DNA from: Hydrogenophilales bacterium 28-61-23
GTDB taxonomy: Bacteria > Pseudomonadota > Gammaproteobacteria > Burkholderiales > Thiobacillaceae
Assembly (NCBI GenBank): GCA_002281555.1
Contig: NCGJ01000007.1
Coordinates: 57,923-121,922 of the forward strand
Reading direction: 5' to 3'
DNA length: 64,000 bases
Shown here piece by piece: positions 38,607-48,480 of this stretch (the stretch's first letter is position 1; every line of letters begins with the position of its first letter). Position numbers and translations under genes: made by a program. The notes beneath the pieces were generated by a model. The model had not been told where the DNA came from, searched no databases, and saw only the letters and a list, made by a program, of their open reading frames with translations.

Positions 38607-38645
38607 AACCAGACAGCACATCCCGTAAAAACAAGGTGTTAGCGC

Positions 38646-38661
38646 TGGCACAACGCTTGCA
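38646..38661 (+). promoter_or_regulatory. Sigma-54 promoter of nifE
   Basis: TGGCACAACGCTTGCA is a full match to TGGCAC-N5-TTGCA, 34 bp before the nifE start. Confidence 0.88.
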
Positions 38662-38694
38662 ACGCATCCATCACCGCCATCAGGAATCCGCGCC

Positions 38695-40104
38695 ATGCAA
38701 GCCAAGCAAATCGCCGAACTGCTCAACGAGCCCGCCTGCGCCCACAATGCCAAGTCGAAATCCGGCTGCGCCCGGCCCAAGCCCGGCGCCACGGCGGGTG
38801 GTTGTTCCTTCGACGGCGCCCAGATCGCGCTGCTGCCCATCGCCGACGTCGCCCATATCGTGCACGGCCCCATCGCCTGCGCCGGTTCCTCGTGGGACAA
38901 CCGGGGCACCCGCTCGAGCGGTCCGACGCTGTACAAAATCGGCATGACCACCGACCTGACCGAGCAGGATGTGATCATGGGGCGCGGCGAAAAACGGCTG
39001 TTCCACGCCATCAAGCAGGCCATCGACAGCCACGCCCCGGCCGCCGTGTTCGTTTACAACACCTGCGTGCCGGCGCTGACCGGCGACGATGTCGAAGCCA
39101 TCTGCAAATCCGCCGCCGAACGCTGGGGCACGCCGGTGGTGCCGGTCGATTGCGCCGGCTTCTACGGCACCAAGAACCTGGGCAACCGCATCGCCGGCGA
39201 GTCGATGTTCAAGTACGTGGTCGGCACGCGCGATCCCGACCCGGTGCCGCCGGAGTCGCAACGTCCCGGCATCGTCGTGCACGACGTCAACCTGATCGGC
39301 GAATACAACATCGCCGGCGAGTTCTGGCATGTGCTGCCGCTGTTCGACGAACTCGGCCTGCGCATCCTGTGCACTCTGTCCGGCGACGCCCGCTTCAAGG
39401 ACGTGCAGGCGATGCACAAGGCCGAGGTGGATATGGTGGTGTGCGCCAAGGCGCTGCTCAACGTCGCGCGCAAGCTGGAAACCAGCTTCAAGATTCCGTT
39501 CTTCGAGGGCAGTTTCTACGGCGTCACCGACACCTCGCACGCCTTGCGCGAATTCGCCCGCATCATCGGCGACCCCTCGCTGAGCGAGCGCACCGAAGCC
39601 CTGATCGCGCGCGAAGAGGCCAAGATCGACGTCGCGCTGGAACCCTGGCGCCAGCGTCTGCGCGGCAAGCGCGTGCTGCTCTACACCGGCGGCGTCAAAT
39701 CCTGGTCCATCGTTTCCGCCTTGCAGGATCTGGGCATGGACGTGGTCGCCACCGGCACCAGCAAATCCACCGAGGAAGACAAGGCGCGCATCCGCGAGAT
39801 CATGGGCGAGAAGACCAAGATGATCACCGACGGCAGTCCGAAAGCCTTGCTCGGCGTGGTCGCGGAATACAAAGCCGACATCCTGATCGCGGGCGGCCGC
39901 AACATGTACACCGCATTGAAGGCGCGCATCCCGTTTCTGGACATCAACCAGGAACGCGAATTCGGCTACGAGGGCTACACCGGCATGCTGGAACTGGCCC
40001 GTCAACTGGCGCTGACCTTGCAAAGCCCGGTCTGGGAAGCGGTAAGGAAACCGGCGCCGTGGCAGAAGAGCGAAGCGCCGGGGGTGGCGATGTCGGCGGT
40101 GTAA
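38695..40104 (+). CDS. nifE: FeMo-cofactor scaffold protein NifE
   Basis: 469 residues, related to NifD. Conserved cysteines are Cys37 ([10 protein letters not shown]), Cys62 ([12 protein letters not shown]) and Cys124 ([11 protein letters not shown]), which hold the P-cluster-like FeS centre of NifEN. NifEN receives the NifB product and completes FeMo-cofactor. The gene has its own NifA/sigma-54 promoter. Its usual neighbour nifN is 6.5 kb downstream behind a separate promoter. Confidence 0.98.
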   Translation: MQAKQIAELLNEPACAHNAKSKSGCARPKPGATAGGCSFDGAQIALLPIADVAHIVHGPIACAGSSWDNRGTRSSGPTLYKIGMTTDLTEQDVIMGRGEKRLFHAIKQAIDSHAPAAVFVYNTCVPALTGDDVEAICKSAAERWGTPVVPVDCAGFYGTKNLGNRIAGESMFKYVVGTRDPDPVPPESQRPGIVVHDVNLIGEYNIAGEFWHVLPLFDELGLRILCTLSGDARFKDVQAMHKAEVDMVVCAKALLNVARKLETSFKIPFFEGSFYGVTDTSHALREFARIIGDPSLSERTEALIAREEAKIDVALEPWRQRLRGKRVLLYTGGVKSWSIVSALQDLGMDVVATGTSKSTEEDKARIREIMGEKTKMITDGSPKALLGVVAEYKADILIAGGRNMYTALKARIPFLDINQEREFGYEGYTGMLELARQLALTLQSPVWEAVRKPAPWQKSEAPGVAMSAV

Positions 40105-40227
40105 AGCCGCATCCGGCCTCTCCCTTTGCGGGGATTCCGCGCTGCGCGGGCTAAATTGAGCTATCGCCTTCATACTTGAGGCTGCTCTCCCATGGCGCTT
40201 CCGCGCGCCCGTCATTGGAACGCCCGC

Positions 40228-41334
40228 ATGAGCCGCTCATCCTCCCTGTTACTCGATTTCAGCCCGGCGCTGGAACCCTCCGGAAAACCGCTGCAAGACG
40301 GGCTGTCCGTGGCCGCGTTCAGGGAAAACACCCTCTGGCTCGCCAACGACGAAACCCTGCGCCTGGAACGCTTGACGCTGCGCGCATCGGGCGCAACAAA
40401 CGCGGTGGCCTCCGATCATGTCGCCTTCTCGCTGGCGGACTGTCTCGACTTGCCCATCCCGCCCGGCGCAAACCCCGAGGCAGTGGAGGAGGCCGACCTG
40501 GAAGGTCTGGACTGGGTGGACGACACGCTCTGGCTGGTCGGCTCTCATAGCCTCAAACGCAAGCGGCCGAAGCCGGACGACGACGCCGATAAAGCCGTGG
40601 ACAAGCTGGCCCAGATCGGCCGCGACGGCAACCGCTACCTGCTGGCGTGTCTTCCGCTGGCGCGCGACGGCGCAAGCTGGCGCCCGGTGCGCCGCGATGG
40701 CCAGCGCCACGCCGCCAGTCTGAAAGGCGACGCGCATGGCAACCGCCTGACCGAAGCCCTGGGCGACGACGAGCACCTGGCGCCTTTCCTCGCCTTGCCC
40801 GGCAAGGACAACGGCTTCGACATCGAAGGACTGGCCGTGATCGACGGTCGCGTCTTTCTGGGTTTGCGCGGCCCGGTTCTGCGCGGCTGGGCGGTCATCC
40901 TGGAACTGCGGCCCAAGATCGACCCGGACAGCCCGCGCCGGCTCCGCCTCCATCCGCCGGGCGGCGGTACGCGCGTCTACCGCAAACATTTCCTCCAGCT
41001 CGGCGGCCTGGGTGTGCGCGACCTGTGCCGGCAAGGCGACGACCTGCTGATCCTGGCCGGCCCCAGCATGGAACTGGACGGCCCGGTCCGGGTGCTGCGC
41101 TGGGTTGGCGCGGCGCGGCCGCACAAGGCCGGCGCGGTCATACCCGCCGCCGACCTGCCGGTACTGCTGGAACTCCCCTATGGTCAGGGTGTGGATCACG
41201 CCGAGGGTATGACCCTGTTCAGCCCCGATGGCGGCGACAGCCCGGCCCTGCTGGTGGTCTACGACGCCGCCGACGACGCGCGCAAGCGGGGCGGGCATGG
41301 CGTGATGGCGGATATCTTCCCGCTGCCGGGCTGA
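40228..41334 (+). CDS. DUF3616 family protein
   Basis: 368 residues. Motifs of DUF3616 are visible: EEADLEGLDWVDDTLWLVGSHSLKRKR, NGFDIEGLAVIDGRVFLGLRGPVLRGWAVILEL and VDHAEGMTLF. A beta-propeller-like fold is likely; function is unknown. An ATG at 40192 is in frame. It lies between nifE and nifN and does not look nif-related. Confidence 0.82.
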   Translation: MSRSSSLLLDFSPALEPSGKPLQDGLSVAAFRENTLWLANDETLRLERLTLRASGATNAVASDHVAFSLADCLDLPIPPGANPEAVEEADLEGLDWVDDTLWLVGSHSLKRKRPKPDDDADKAVDKLAQIGRDGNRYLLACLPLARDGASWRPVRRDGQRHAASLKGDAHGNRLTEALGDDEHLAPFLALPGKDNGFDIEGLAVIDGRVFLGLRGPVLRGWAVILELRPKIDPDSPRRLRLHPPGGGTRVYRKHFLQLGGLGVRDLCRQGDDLLILAGPSMELDGPVRVLRWVGAARPHKAGAVIPAADLPVLLELPYGQGVDHAEGMTLFSPDGGDSPALLVVYDAADDARKRGGHGVMADIFPLPG

Positions 41335-41484
41335 GCGGCGGCCACCGGCCTGGGCATGGCCATGAAAAGGACTAGAAAAGGACTAGAAAAACCGATCATC
41401 TAAGTGTCACGAATCCTCTTTAGATTCTCGTCCCTGGCCGGTCTATCCGGCCTCCACTTATCGATATCTAACAAAGGACGAGAC

Positions 41485-43512
41485 ATGTTGGCTCCAGGAT
41501 TGAACAAATACACACAGGCCGGTCTGCTCAGCCTGGCCCTATTGGGATTGGCCGCGCCGGCCGCTTCCTATGCCGCCAGCGTGACGCGCGGCCCCTACCT
41601 GCAGATGGCCACCCCCAATGCCATCACCCTGCGCTGGCGCACCGACACGGCCACCGACAGCCGCGTCCAGTTCGGCACCGTGCAGGGCAGCCTGACCGGC
41701 TTCACCGATAACGCCCAGGCGACCACCGAGCACGAGGTGCGCCTCACCGGCCTCAACCCGGAAACCAAGTACTTCTACAGCGTCGGCTCCACCACCGGCG
41801 TGCTGGCCGGCAACAACGCCACCACCTTCTTCCAGACCGGCCCCGCAGCCGGCACCGCGCGTCCCACCCACATCTGGGTGATCGGCGACGCCGGCACCGC
41901 CAGCGCCAGTCAGACCGCCGTGTACAACGCCTACAAGACCTACAACGGCAGCCAGTACACCAACCTGTGGCTGATGCTGGGCGACAACGCCTACAACAGC
42001 GGCACCGACGCCGAGTTCCAGGCGGGCGTGTTCAACATGTACCCGGAGCTGCTCAAGCAGAGCCCGGTGTGGCCCACCATCGGCAACCACGACGGCGGCA
42101 GCGCCGATTCCGCCACCCAGAGCGGCCCCTACTACAACATCTTCACCCTGCCCAAGAACGCCGAGGCGGGCGGCACCCCCTCCGGCACCGAGGCCTACTA
42201 CTCCTACGACTACGGCAACATCCACTTCGTGGTGCTGGACTCCTACGAGACCAGCCGCTCCACCTCGGGCGCCATGATGAACTGGCTGAAAGCGGATCTC
42301 CAGGCCAGCCAGTCCGACTGGACCATCGCCTTCTGGCACCACCCGCCCTATTCCAAGGGCTCCCACGACTCCGACACCGACACCGCCATGAGCGAGATGC
42401 GCCAGAACTTCCTGTCGGTGGTGGAAGAGCACGGCGTGGATCTGGTGCTCACCGGCCACAGCCACTCCTATGAGCGCTCCTACCTGCTGGACGGCCACTA
42501 CGGCACCTCCGGCACCCTCACCAGCGCCCACAAGATCGACGCCGGCAACGGCCGCACCGACGGCACCGGCGCCTACAGCAAGCACGCCGGCAACATCCCC
42601 CACGAGGGCGCCGTGTACGCGGTGGCGGGCAGCTCCGGCCAGATCGGCGGCGGCAGCCTCAACCACCCGGCCATGTTCATCTCCCTGAACGAGCTGGGCT
42701 CCATGATCCTGGACGTGGACGGCGGCACCCTGAACGCCAAGTTCCTCAACAGCAGCGGCACGGTGCGCGACCACTTCACCATCGTCAAAGGCGGCACCGC
42801 GCCGGTCTCCTGCACCCTGCCCTGGGGCGGCAGCCTCAACGATGGCCTGAGCGTCACCGCCTATCAGACCAACGTGCACAGCAACTGCCCGTCGGTGGCC
42901 CAGACCCGCACCTGTAGCAACGGCAGCCTGAGCGGCAGCTACACTTATGCCACTTGCTCCGCCACCTCCAGCGTCACCCTGGTGCTGCAGAACGGCCTCA
43001 ATAGTTATGCTGGCAACGACGACACCCATGTTGCCAGCAAGAAGGCCAGCACCAACTACGGCAGCGCCACCACCCTCAAGAACGACCAGGGCGACGCCAC
43101 CTACGGCGACGAGATCGTCCTGCTCAAGTGGAACGTGAGCGGCATCCCCGCCGCCGCCACGGTGCAGAGCGTGGACCTGGGTCTGCAGGTCTCCAACGCC
43201 AGCGCCGGAACCTACAACCTGTACGAGTACAAGAAGGCCTGGGTCGAGACCACCGCCACCTGGACCAACCAGACTCCCGGCAGCAACCTGGGCAGCGTGG
43301 TGGGGGTGATCAACTTCACCAGCACCGGCGCCAAGACCCTGAGCCTGAACGCCGCCGGCGTGGCCCTGGTGCAAGGCTGGGTGAACGGCAGCGTGGCCAA
43401 CAACGGCCTCGCCATCAAGTCCGCCGGCACCACCGACGGCCTCGACCTGCGTTCCAGCGAGTACGCCACCCAGGCCCAGCGTCCCAAGCTGACCGTGAAA
43501 TACGCCCAGTAA
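41485..43512 (+). CDS. Secreted purple acid phosphatase-like metallophosphoesterase with C-terminal DNRLRE domain
   Basis: 675 residues. After a signal peptide (GLLSLALLGLAAPAASYAA) comes an Fn3-like purple acid phosphatase N-domain, then a metallophosphoesterase domain with the metal motifs GDAG, GDNAY, GNHD, HHPPY and GHSHSYERS all present. A short Cys-rich linker (CTLPWGG, CSNGS, YATCS) leads to a DNRLRE domain with YGSATTLKNDQGD and KKAWVETTATWTNQTPG. It probably releases phosphate outside the cell; phoU follows 2.2 kb on. AAAGGACGAG precedes the ATG. Confidence 0.9.
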   Translation: MLAPGLNKYTQAGLLSLALLGLAAPAASYAASVTRGPYLQMATPNAITLRWRTDTATDSRVQFGTVQGSLTGFTDNAQATTEHEVRLTGLNPETKYFYSVGSTTGVLAGNNATTFFQTGPAAGTARPTHIWVIGDAGTASASQTAVYNAYKTYNGSQYTNLWLMLGDNAYNSGTDAEFQAGVFNMYPELLKQSPVWPTIGNHDGGSADSATQSGPYYNIFTLPKNAEAGGTPSGTEAYYSYDYGNIHFVVLDSYETSRSTSGAMMNWLKADLQASQSDWTIAFWHHPPYSKGSHDSDTDTAMSEMRQNFLSVVEEHGVDLVLTGHSHSYERSYLLDGHYGTSGTLTSAHKIDAGNGRTDGTGAYSKHAGNIPHEGAVYAVAGSSGQIGGGSLNHPAMFISLNELGSMILDVDGGTLNAKFLNSSGTVRDHFTIVKGGTAPVSCTLPWGGSLNDGLSVTAYQTNVHSNCPSVAQTRTCSNGSLSGSYTYATCSATSSVTLVLQNGLNSYAGNDDTHVASKKASTNYGSATTLKNDQGDATYGDEIVLLKWNVSGIPAAATVQSVDLGLQVSNASAGTYNLYEYKKAWVETTATWTNQTPGSNLGSVVGVINFTSTGAKTLSLNAAGVALVQGWVNGSVANNGLAIKSAGTTDGLDLRSSEYATQAQRPKLTVKYAQ

Positions 43513-43530
43513 CACCCGGGCGCCAAGCTG

Positions 43531-43563
43531 CGGCCGGGCAGGCAACTGCCCGGCCGTTTTTTT
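43531..43563 (+). terminator. Intrinsic terminator after the phosphatase
   Basis: CGGCCGGGCAG-GCAA-CTGCCCGGCCG forms a perfect 11-bp stem followed by seven T. Confidence 0.9.
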
Positions 43564-43597
43564 GATACGCGCATTTTTGAACGTAAAGCCTTGATGC

Positions 43598-43653
43598 GTA
43601 GGTCGGCAATCCTTTGCCGACACTGCCTGGCGGCATGGGAATGCCGCCCTACG
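43598..43653. repeat. Palindromic intergenic repeat, GTAGGTCGGCAATCC family
   Basis: GTCGGCAATCCTTTGCCGAC followed by GGCGGCATGGGAATGCCGCC and CTACG. Relatives lie at 52145-52199 and, with GGCGGGAATCC, at 60829-60855. Confidence 0.6.
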
Positions 43654-43685
43654 GCTATCTGTGTTTTCTTAGAGAGGAAAAAACC

Positions 43686-44525
43686 ATGCGCCTCCTGCTG
43701 GCCGCTCTGCTGCTCACCCTGCCACTGCTGGCCCACGCCCACGGCGACGCCCATGTATTCATCCAGGCCCTGGATGCCCAGATCCGCCAGGACCCCGGCA
43801 ACGCCGCCCTCTACCTCAAGCGCGGCCGCCAATACCTGGAAGCCCAGCACTACCAGGACGCCCGCGCCGACCTGGAACACGCCCTGGCCCTGGACCCCCA
43901 GCTCCACGGCGCCCGCTATCACCTGGCCGACACCCTGCACAAGGCCGGCCTGCCCGCCGAGGCCGAGACCGCCGCGCGCCGCTTCGTGCAGGCCGTCGCA
44001 CCCGATCAAGCCGGCGCCCTGGCGCGCGGCTACTGGCTGCTGGGCGACATCCTCGCCACCCGGGGCCGCCACCTGGAGGCCGGCGAGATCTACCGCCAGG
44101 CCCTGAGCCACACCGCCGAGCCCAGCCCGTCCCAGATCCAGGCCTATGCCGAGGCCTACCTGGAGGCGGAGCCGCCTCAGCCCGACGCCGCCCTGGCCGT
44201 CATCGACCAAGGCCTGGCCCGCCTGGGCCCCCTCGACACCCTGCTGGAAATGGCCGTGGACATCGAACTCAAGCGCGGCCGCACCGACCCCGCCCTGCAA
44301 CGCCTGGACACCCTGATCGCCCAGGGCCGGCGCCTGCCCTACCTGCACCTGCGCAAAGCCCGCGCCCTGGCCGAGGCCGGCCGCGTGGAACCGGCCAGCG
44401 CCGCCCTGGCCGAAGCGCGAAAGGCCCTGACCCAGGCGCACCGGCCCGGCCGTGGCCAGCAGGCGCTGGTCGGTGAAATGGATGCGCTGGCGGCGAAGCT
44501 CGCCACGTCGGGAGGAGGGCGCTAG
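43686..44525 (+). CDS. Secreted TPR-repeat protein
   Basis: 279 residues with a signal peptide (LLLAALLLTLPLLAHAHG). TPR units are visible in AALYLKRGRQYLEAQHYQDARADLEHALALDPQ and HGARYHLADTLHKAGLPAEAETAAR. It is a periplasmic scaffold of unknown partner. Its location after the secreted phosphatase suggests a link, but a terminator and a repeat separate them. Confidence 0.82.
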   Translation: MRLLLAALLLTLPLLAHAHGDAHVFIQALDAQIRQDPGNAALYLKRGRQYLEAQHYQDARADLEHALALDPQLHGARYHLADTLHKAGLPAEAETAARRFVQAVAPDQAGALARGYWLLGDILATRGRHLEAGEIYRQALSHTAEPSPSQIQAYAEAYLEAEPPQPDAALAVIDQGLARLGPLDTLLEMAVDIELKRGRTDPALQRLDTLIAQGRRLPYLHLRKARALAEAGRVEPASAALAEARKALTQAHRPGRGQQALVGEMDALAAKLATSGGGR

Positions 44526-44710
44526 GGAGGTGCTTATATGGAAAAGTCACAACCTATCGGTCACGAGCATTTCAGTGGTGCAATATGCGTGGCGAGTGTG
44601 AGACGAACCCAGCTCCGGCAGATAAGAACAAACCGGGATGATTAGGTATCAAGGGATTGAATGCAGTGCAAACGTGGTTAAGATTTTGAGAACAAATCAA
44701 CCAGGGAGAA

Positions 44711-44776
44711 ATGAATGCGAGCAAACGAATTAACGCCTCCCTCTTTGGCTCACGGTTCTGGCAAATTCAAATATAA
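44711..44776 (+). CDS. Possible small leader protein (21 residues)
   Basis: CAGGGAGA lies 2 nt before an ATG opening a 21-codon frame (MNASKRINASLFGSRFWQIQI) that stops 6 nt before the next gene. That gene lacks a ribosome binding site of its own, so coupling is plausible. Nothing else supports it. Confidence 0.35.
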   Translation: MNASKRINASLFGSRFWQIQI

Positions 44777-44782
44777 GCCCAT

Positions 44783-45469
44783 ATGAGTCGCATCCTCTCC
44801 TTCACCGGAATTGTCATCACTACGGCCTATTTGTTGGTCTTAGTCATATTGTTTCAAGGGCGGATTGACGAGATACGCCTCATGGCACCAAACAATATTG
44901 GAGACTTTCTTGCGGGTGCTTTTGGTCCTCTGGCAATTCTTTGGCTAATCCTTGGTTTCTTCCAGCAAGGCATTGAACTAAGGCAGAACACCCGAGCCCT
45001 CGAACTCCAAGCACAGGAACTTCAGAACTCCGTGGCACAGCAGAGGGAGCTAGTTGAAGTCTCACGAAAGCAGGTAGACGCAGAGCTTGAGGTCATCCAC
45101 ATTGAACGTGAACGCCAGAAAGAGGCTGCCCGCCCAAATTTTGTCTTCCATGGGGTTGGAGGGGCATTCACTGGGCTAGAGGGCACTTACTCTTCGCGAA
45201 TTAAAAACCTGGGTAATACAGCCACTGACATTCAGTTCTCATACGACCCACCCATGAGGTCTTCATCACTTACGATAGTCTTCTCATGGAGTCGGGGTGA
45301 AGAACAGCGCATTGAATGGCGGTATGAAACGCTAGTAGCGGAGAAGCCCTCGATTCTCACCATCTCATACATCGATGCGTCAGGTCTCCCAGGTATACAA
45401 AAGTTCGAGTTTCTTCCTGTCGCAAGCGAACCTCACACAATGGTAGAGGTGAGAGCTTGGCGGGGCTAA
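44783..45469 (+). CDS. Membrane-anchored coiled-coil protein of unknown function
   Basis: 228 residues, not recognised. Two N-terminal membrane segments (about 8-25 and 41-61), a coiled coil (about 64-113: LRQNTRALELQAQELQNSVAQQRELVEVSRKQ) and a beta-rich cytoplasmic or periplasmic C-terminal domain are seen. The gene and the 250 bp before it are clearly lower in GC than the neighbours, which suggests recent transfer. The only visible start is ATG 44783, without a clear ribosome binding site. Confidence 0.65.
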   Translation: MSRILSFTGIVITTAYLLVLVILFQGRIDEIRLMAPNNIGDFLAGAFGPLAILWLILGFFQQGIELRQNTRALELQAQELQNSVAQQRELVEVSRKQVDAELEVIHIERERQKEAARPNFVFHGVGGAFTGLEGTYSSRIKNLGNTATDIQFSYDPPMRSSSLTIVFSWSRGEEQRIEWRYETLVAEKPSILTISYIDASGLPGIQKFEFLPVASEPHTMVEVRAWRG

Positions 45470-45751
45470 CTCACACCCAAAGGTACCAGCGTCAAATTGA
45501 TTCCCGAATCAAGCCTGCCATCGCGCCGTAACGATTGCGGAGCCCCTTCCAACAAGAAGCCATTGCCGCGCCACAGCCCAGGCGTGCCGTTCGGGGTAGC
45601 TCCTCCGTTTTGTTACACTCGCCGCCACGCTGTGCCGTATTGGCACAGGCCGCATGACCGATCCGGCGCGGTCGGTGTTCTTATCCGTCGACCGGTGCCT
45701 CACTAGTCGGGCAAACGTGTCATGCCTTTCCCATCCATCCAGGTGAAACCC

Positions 45752-46402
45752 ATGCACATACTCGATGCCAAGAAAGCGCAGATCGAATCCAGCCTCAACA
45801 TCCTCTTTGCCGCGGTCTCCGGCGCCATCGCCCAATCGGTACTCTGCCTGACCCGCCTCGACTTCGCGGCGTGCGACGCGCTGATCAAGGCCGATGCGAT
45901 GATCAACGATCAACGCAAGATGATCGAGCAGGACTGCCTGGTGGCCATCGCCTCGCAGCAACCGGTGGCCCACGATCTGCGCGATATCGTCGCCGCCGGC
46001 CACATCGCCTCGGAACTGGAGCGCCTGGGCGATTACGCCAGCGACATTGCCGCCACCGTGAAAAGAATGGACGGTGCCGGCCTGGATCAGCTCAGTCTGG
46101 ACAACATCCTGGTCATGTCCCGGCTCAGCCAGGACATGCTCGATCTCGTGATGCGCAGCAACCAGAACAACGATGCCGCGCTGGCTCGCCAGATCACCCA
46201 GTTGGACGACCGCATGGATGCCCTGCTCAAGCAGACCATCGACCTTGTGCTGGCCGTCATGCGCAACAAACCGGAACTGGTCAACAACGGTTCCTGCGTG
46301 CTCTGGATCGCCCACTATCTGGAGCGTTGCGGCGACCGCGCCACCAACATCGCCGAGCAGGTGGTGTTCCGGCTGGAGAACGAGGAAGCGGATCTGGGCT
46401 GA
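45752..46402 (+). CDS. phoU: PhoU domain protein (phosphate signalling)
   Basis: 216 residues, the usual PhoU length. Two three-helix PhoU repeats are visible, each with the metal-binding E-x3-D-x3-D/N pattern: ELERLGDYASDIA and YLERCGDRATNIAEQVV. PhoU links the Pst phosphate transporter to PhoR. No pst genes are near. The ATG at 45752 follows AGGTGA at 5 nt; an ATG at 45722 is also in frame. It sits immediately before the nifN promoter. Confidence 0.88.
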   Translation: MHILDAKKAQIESSLNILFAAVSGAIAQSVLCLTRLDFAACDALIKADAMINDQRKMIEQDCLVAIASQQPVAHDLRDIVAAGHIASELERLGDYASDIAATVKRMDGAGLDQLSLDNILVMSRLSQDMLDLVMRSNQNNDAALARQITQLDDRMDALLKQTIDLVLAVMRNKPELVNNGSCVLWIAHYLERCGDRATNIAEQVVFRLENEEADLG

Positions 46403-46525
46403 GCGTTTGGCCATGCCCGCAACCGGCTGGGGTTCTGGCTTGCGCCGGCCAAACCTGCTGTCTTCCCGCCCGGGTGGAAAACCGGGGCTTCCGATTGTCG
46501 GGCATCGCCACGCCCACCCCTGGCT

Positions 46526-46541
46526 TGTCGGCTTTGCGACA
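46526..46541 (+). promoter_or_regulatory. NifA upstream activator site for nifN
   Basis: TGTCGGCTTTGCGACA fits TGT-N10-ACA, 60 bp (start to start) before the -24 element at 46586. Confidence 0.72.
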
Positions 46542-46585
46542 ACGTACAGTCGCGACAACAACTTGAAATAACAAGGATTTTTCCC

Positions 46586-46601
46586 TGGCATGGGGTTTGC
46601 A
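46586..46601 (+). promoter_or_regulatory. Sigma-54 promoter of the nifN operon
   Basis: TGGCATGGGGTTTGCA matches the -24/-12 consensus with one mismatch, 40 bp before nifN. Confidence 0.85.
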
Positions 46602-46640
46602 TTGGAGTAGACGTAATCAACTTTCGTCGTCTCCACAGCC

Positions 46641-48032
46641 ATGGCCGAGATCATCAAACGCAACAAGGCGCTTGCCGTCAGTCCGCTGAAAGTCAGTCAG
46701 CCGGTCGGTGCGTCGCTGGCCTTCCTGGGCATCAACCGGGCGGTGCCGATGCTGCATGGCTCGCAGGGTTGCACGGCGTTCGGCAAGGTGTTCTTCGTGC
46801 GCCATTTCCGCGAGCCGATTCCATTGCAGACGACGGCGATGGATCAGGTTTCCACGGTGATGAACGCCGACGGCAATGTGATCCAGGGTTTGCAGACCAT
46901 CGCCGAGAAGAGCAAGCCGGCATTGATCGGGCTGCCGACCACCGGGCTGTCGGAAACCCAGGGCACCGATATTCACGGCCTGGTGCGCCAGTTCCGCGTC
47001 AAACATCCCGAATTCGACGCCATCCCGGTGATCGCCGTGAACACGCCGGACTTCACCGGCTGCATGGAGTCTGGCTACGCGCTGGCGGTGAAGGCGATGA
47101 TCGACGTGCTGGTGCCGGAAAGCGCCTGCGTCGACCGCCGCAAGAAGCAGGTCAACGTGCTGGCCGGGTCGCTGCTGACACCGGGCGATCTCGAACACAT
47201 CAAGGATTTGATCGAAATGTTCGGCTTGCGCGCGGTGCTGTTGCCGGATCTGTCCGATTCGCTCGACGGCCACCTGACCGAACAGGAATCCAGCCCGCTC
47301 ACCGTGGGCGGCACTTCGGTGTCCGAAATCGAGACGCTGGGTGAGGCGGCGGCGACGCTGGTCATCGGCGCCTCGCTCAACGCCGCCGCCGATCTGTTGA
47401 AGACCCGTACCGGCGTGCCCGACTACCGTTTCGACACACTGATGGGCCTGGAGGCGATGGATGCCTTCATCGCCGCGCTGGCGGATGTCAGCGGCCAGCC
47501 GGTGCCGGAAAAAATCGAACGCCAGCGCGCGCAGTTGCAGGACGCGATGGTGGATACCCATTTCATGCTCGGCTTCGCCCGCGTCGCCATCGCCGGCGAC
47601 CCCGACCTGCTCTATGCGCTGGCGCAACTGGTCACCGGCATGGGCTGCGAAGTCACCGCCGCCGTGGCCCCGGCCAGGGCGGCAATTCTGGAAAAAGTGC
47701 CGGCGGCGCAGGTCAAGCTGGGCGATCTGGAAGACCTGGAACAGGCCGCGCGCGAACACGGTGTCGATCTGGTCATCTGCAATTCCCACGCCGTCGAAAC
47801 CGCGCAGCGCCTGGGCGTGCCGTTGTTGCGCGCCGGTTTCCCGCAATACGACCTGATCGGCGGCTACCAGAAGTTGTGGGTGGGCTATCGCGGCACCCGG
47901 CAGGCCTTGTTCGACCTCGCCAATATCCTGGTCGAGCACGGCCATCACGATGTCGCCGCCTACCGTTCCGTCTATGCCAGTCGTCCGGGGGAGGCCGCTC
48001 ATGCGACACCTGAAACTCGTCCACTGCACTGA
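46641..48032 (+). CDS. nifN: FeMo-cofactor scaffold protein NifN
   Basis: 463 residues, related to NifK. Cys44 ([12 protein letters not shown]) is the conserved cluster ligand; [21 protein letters not shown] and [15 protein letters not shown] are typical NifN stretches. It forms the NifEN complex with NifE. First gene of a long operon; the nifX start overlaps its end by 32 nt. Confidence 0.97.
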   Translation: MAEIIKRNKALAVSPLKVSQPVGASLAFLGINRAVPMLHGSQGCTAFGKVFFVRHFREPIPLQTTAMDQVSTVMNADGNVIQGLQTIAEKSKPALIGLPTTGLSETQGTDIHGLVRQFRVKHPEFDAIPVIAVNTPDFTGCMESGYALAVKAMIDVLVPESACVDRRKKQVNVLAGSLLTPGDLEHIKDLIEMFGLRAVLLPDLSDSLDGHLTEQESSPLTVGGTSVSEIETLGEAAATLVIGASLNAAADLLKTRTGVPDYRFDTLMGLEAMDAFIAALADVSGQPVPEKIERQRAQLQDAMVDTHFMLGFARVAIAGDPDLLYALAQLVTGMGCEVTAAVAPARAAILEKVPAAQVKLGDLEDLEQAAREHGVDLVICNSHAVETAQRLGVPLLRAGFPQYDLIGGYQKLWVGYRGTRQALFDLANILVEHGHHDVAAYRSVYASRPGEAAHATPETRPLH

Positions 48033-48480
48033 AAAGGACGCCGCCATGAGCGAACAAAACAGCGTGAAGATCGCCTTCGCCAGTTCCGACCGGCGCGTGG
48101 TGGATCAGCACTTCGGCGCCGCCGAGGCGTTCTGCATCTACCAGCTGGCGGAAGACGACGCCCGCCTGATCGAGGTGGCCGAATTCCACGACAGCGATGT
48201 CGCGATGGACGGCCATGAGGGCAAGCTGGCCAGAAAGATCGAATTGCTGGAAGGTTGCGCGGCGGTGTACTGCAACGCGGTCGGCGCATCGGCGATCAAA
48301 CAGTTGCTCGCCGCCGGCATCCAGCCGATGAAGGTGGAGGAGGGCGCGCTGCTCGACGAGCTGCTGTGCGGCCTCAATCAAAGTTTGAAAAACGAGCCGC
48401 CGGCCTGGTTGGCCAAGCGCCTGCAAAACAAGGCCGCCGACCGCTTTGCGGCGATGGAAGCCGAGGGGTGGTCGGAATGA
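48001..48480 (+). CDS. nifX: FeMo-cofactor carrier protein NifX
   Basis: 159 residues. The dinitrogenase iron-molybdenum cofactor domain starts at [22 protein letters not shown] with the cofactor-binding HFG. NifX binds NifB-co or VK-cluster and passes it to NifEN. The ATG at 48001 was chosen because GGGGGAGG stands 6 nt before it and the length then matches Azotobacter NifX (158); a second ATG at 48046 with AAGGA would give 144 residues. Confidence 0.93.
   Translation: MRHLKLVHCTEKDAAMSEQNSVKIAFASSDRRVVDQHFGAAEAFCIYQLAEDDARLIEVAEFHDSDVAMDGHEGKLARKIELLEGCAAVYCNAVGASAIKQLLAAGIQPMKVEEGALLDELLCGLNQSLKNEPPAWLAKRLQNKAADRFAAMEAEGWSE

Noticed and set aside
41539..43623. 694-codon minus-strand open frame antisense to the phosphatase gene
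   Set aside because: Very Gly/Val/Ala-rich shadow of the plus-strand gene, whose motifs and signal peptide are clear.
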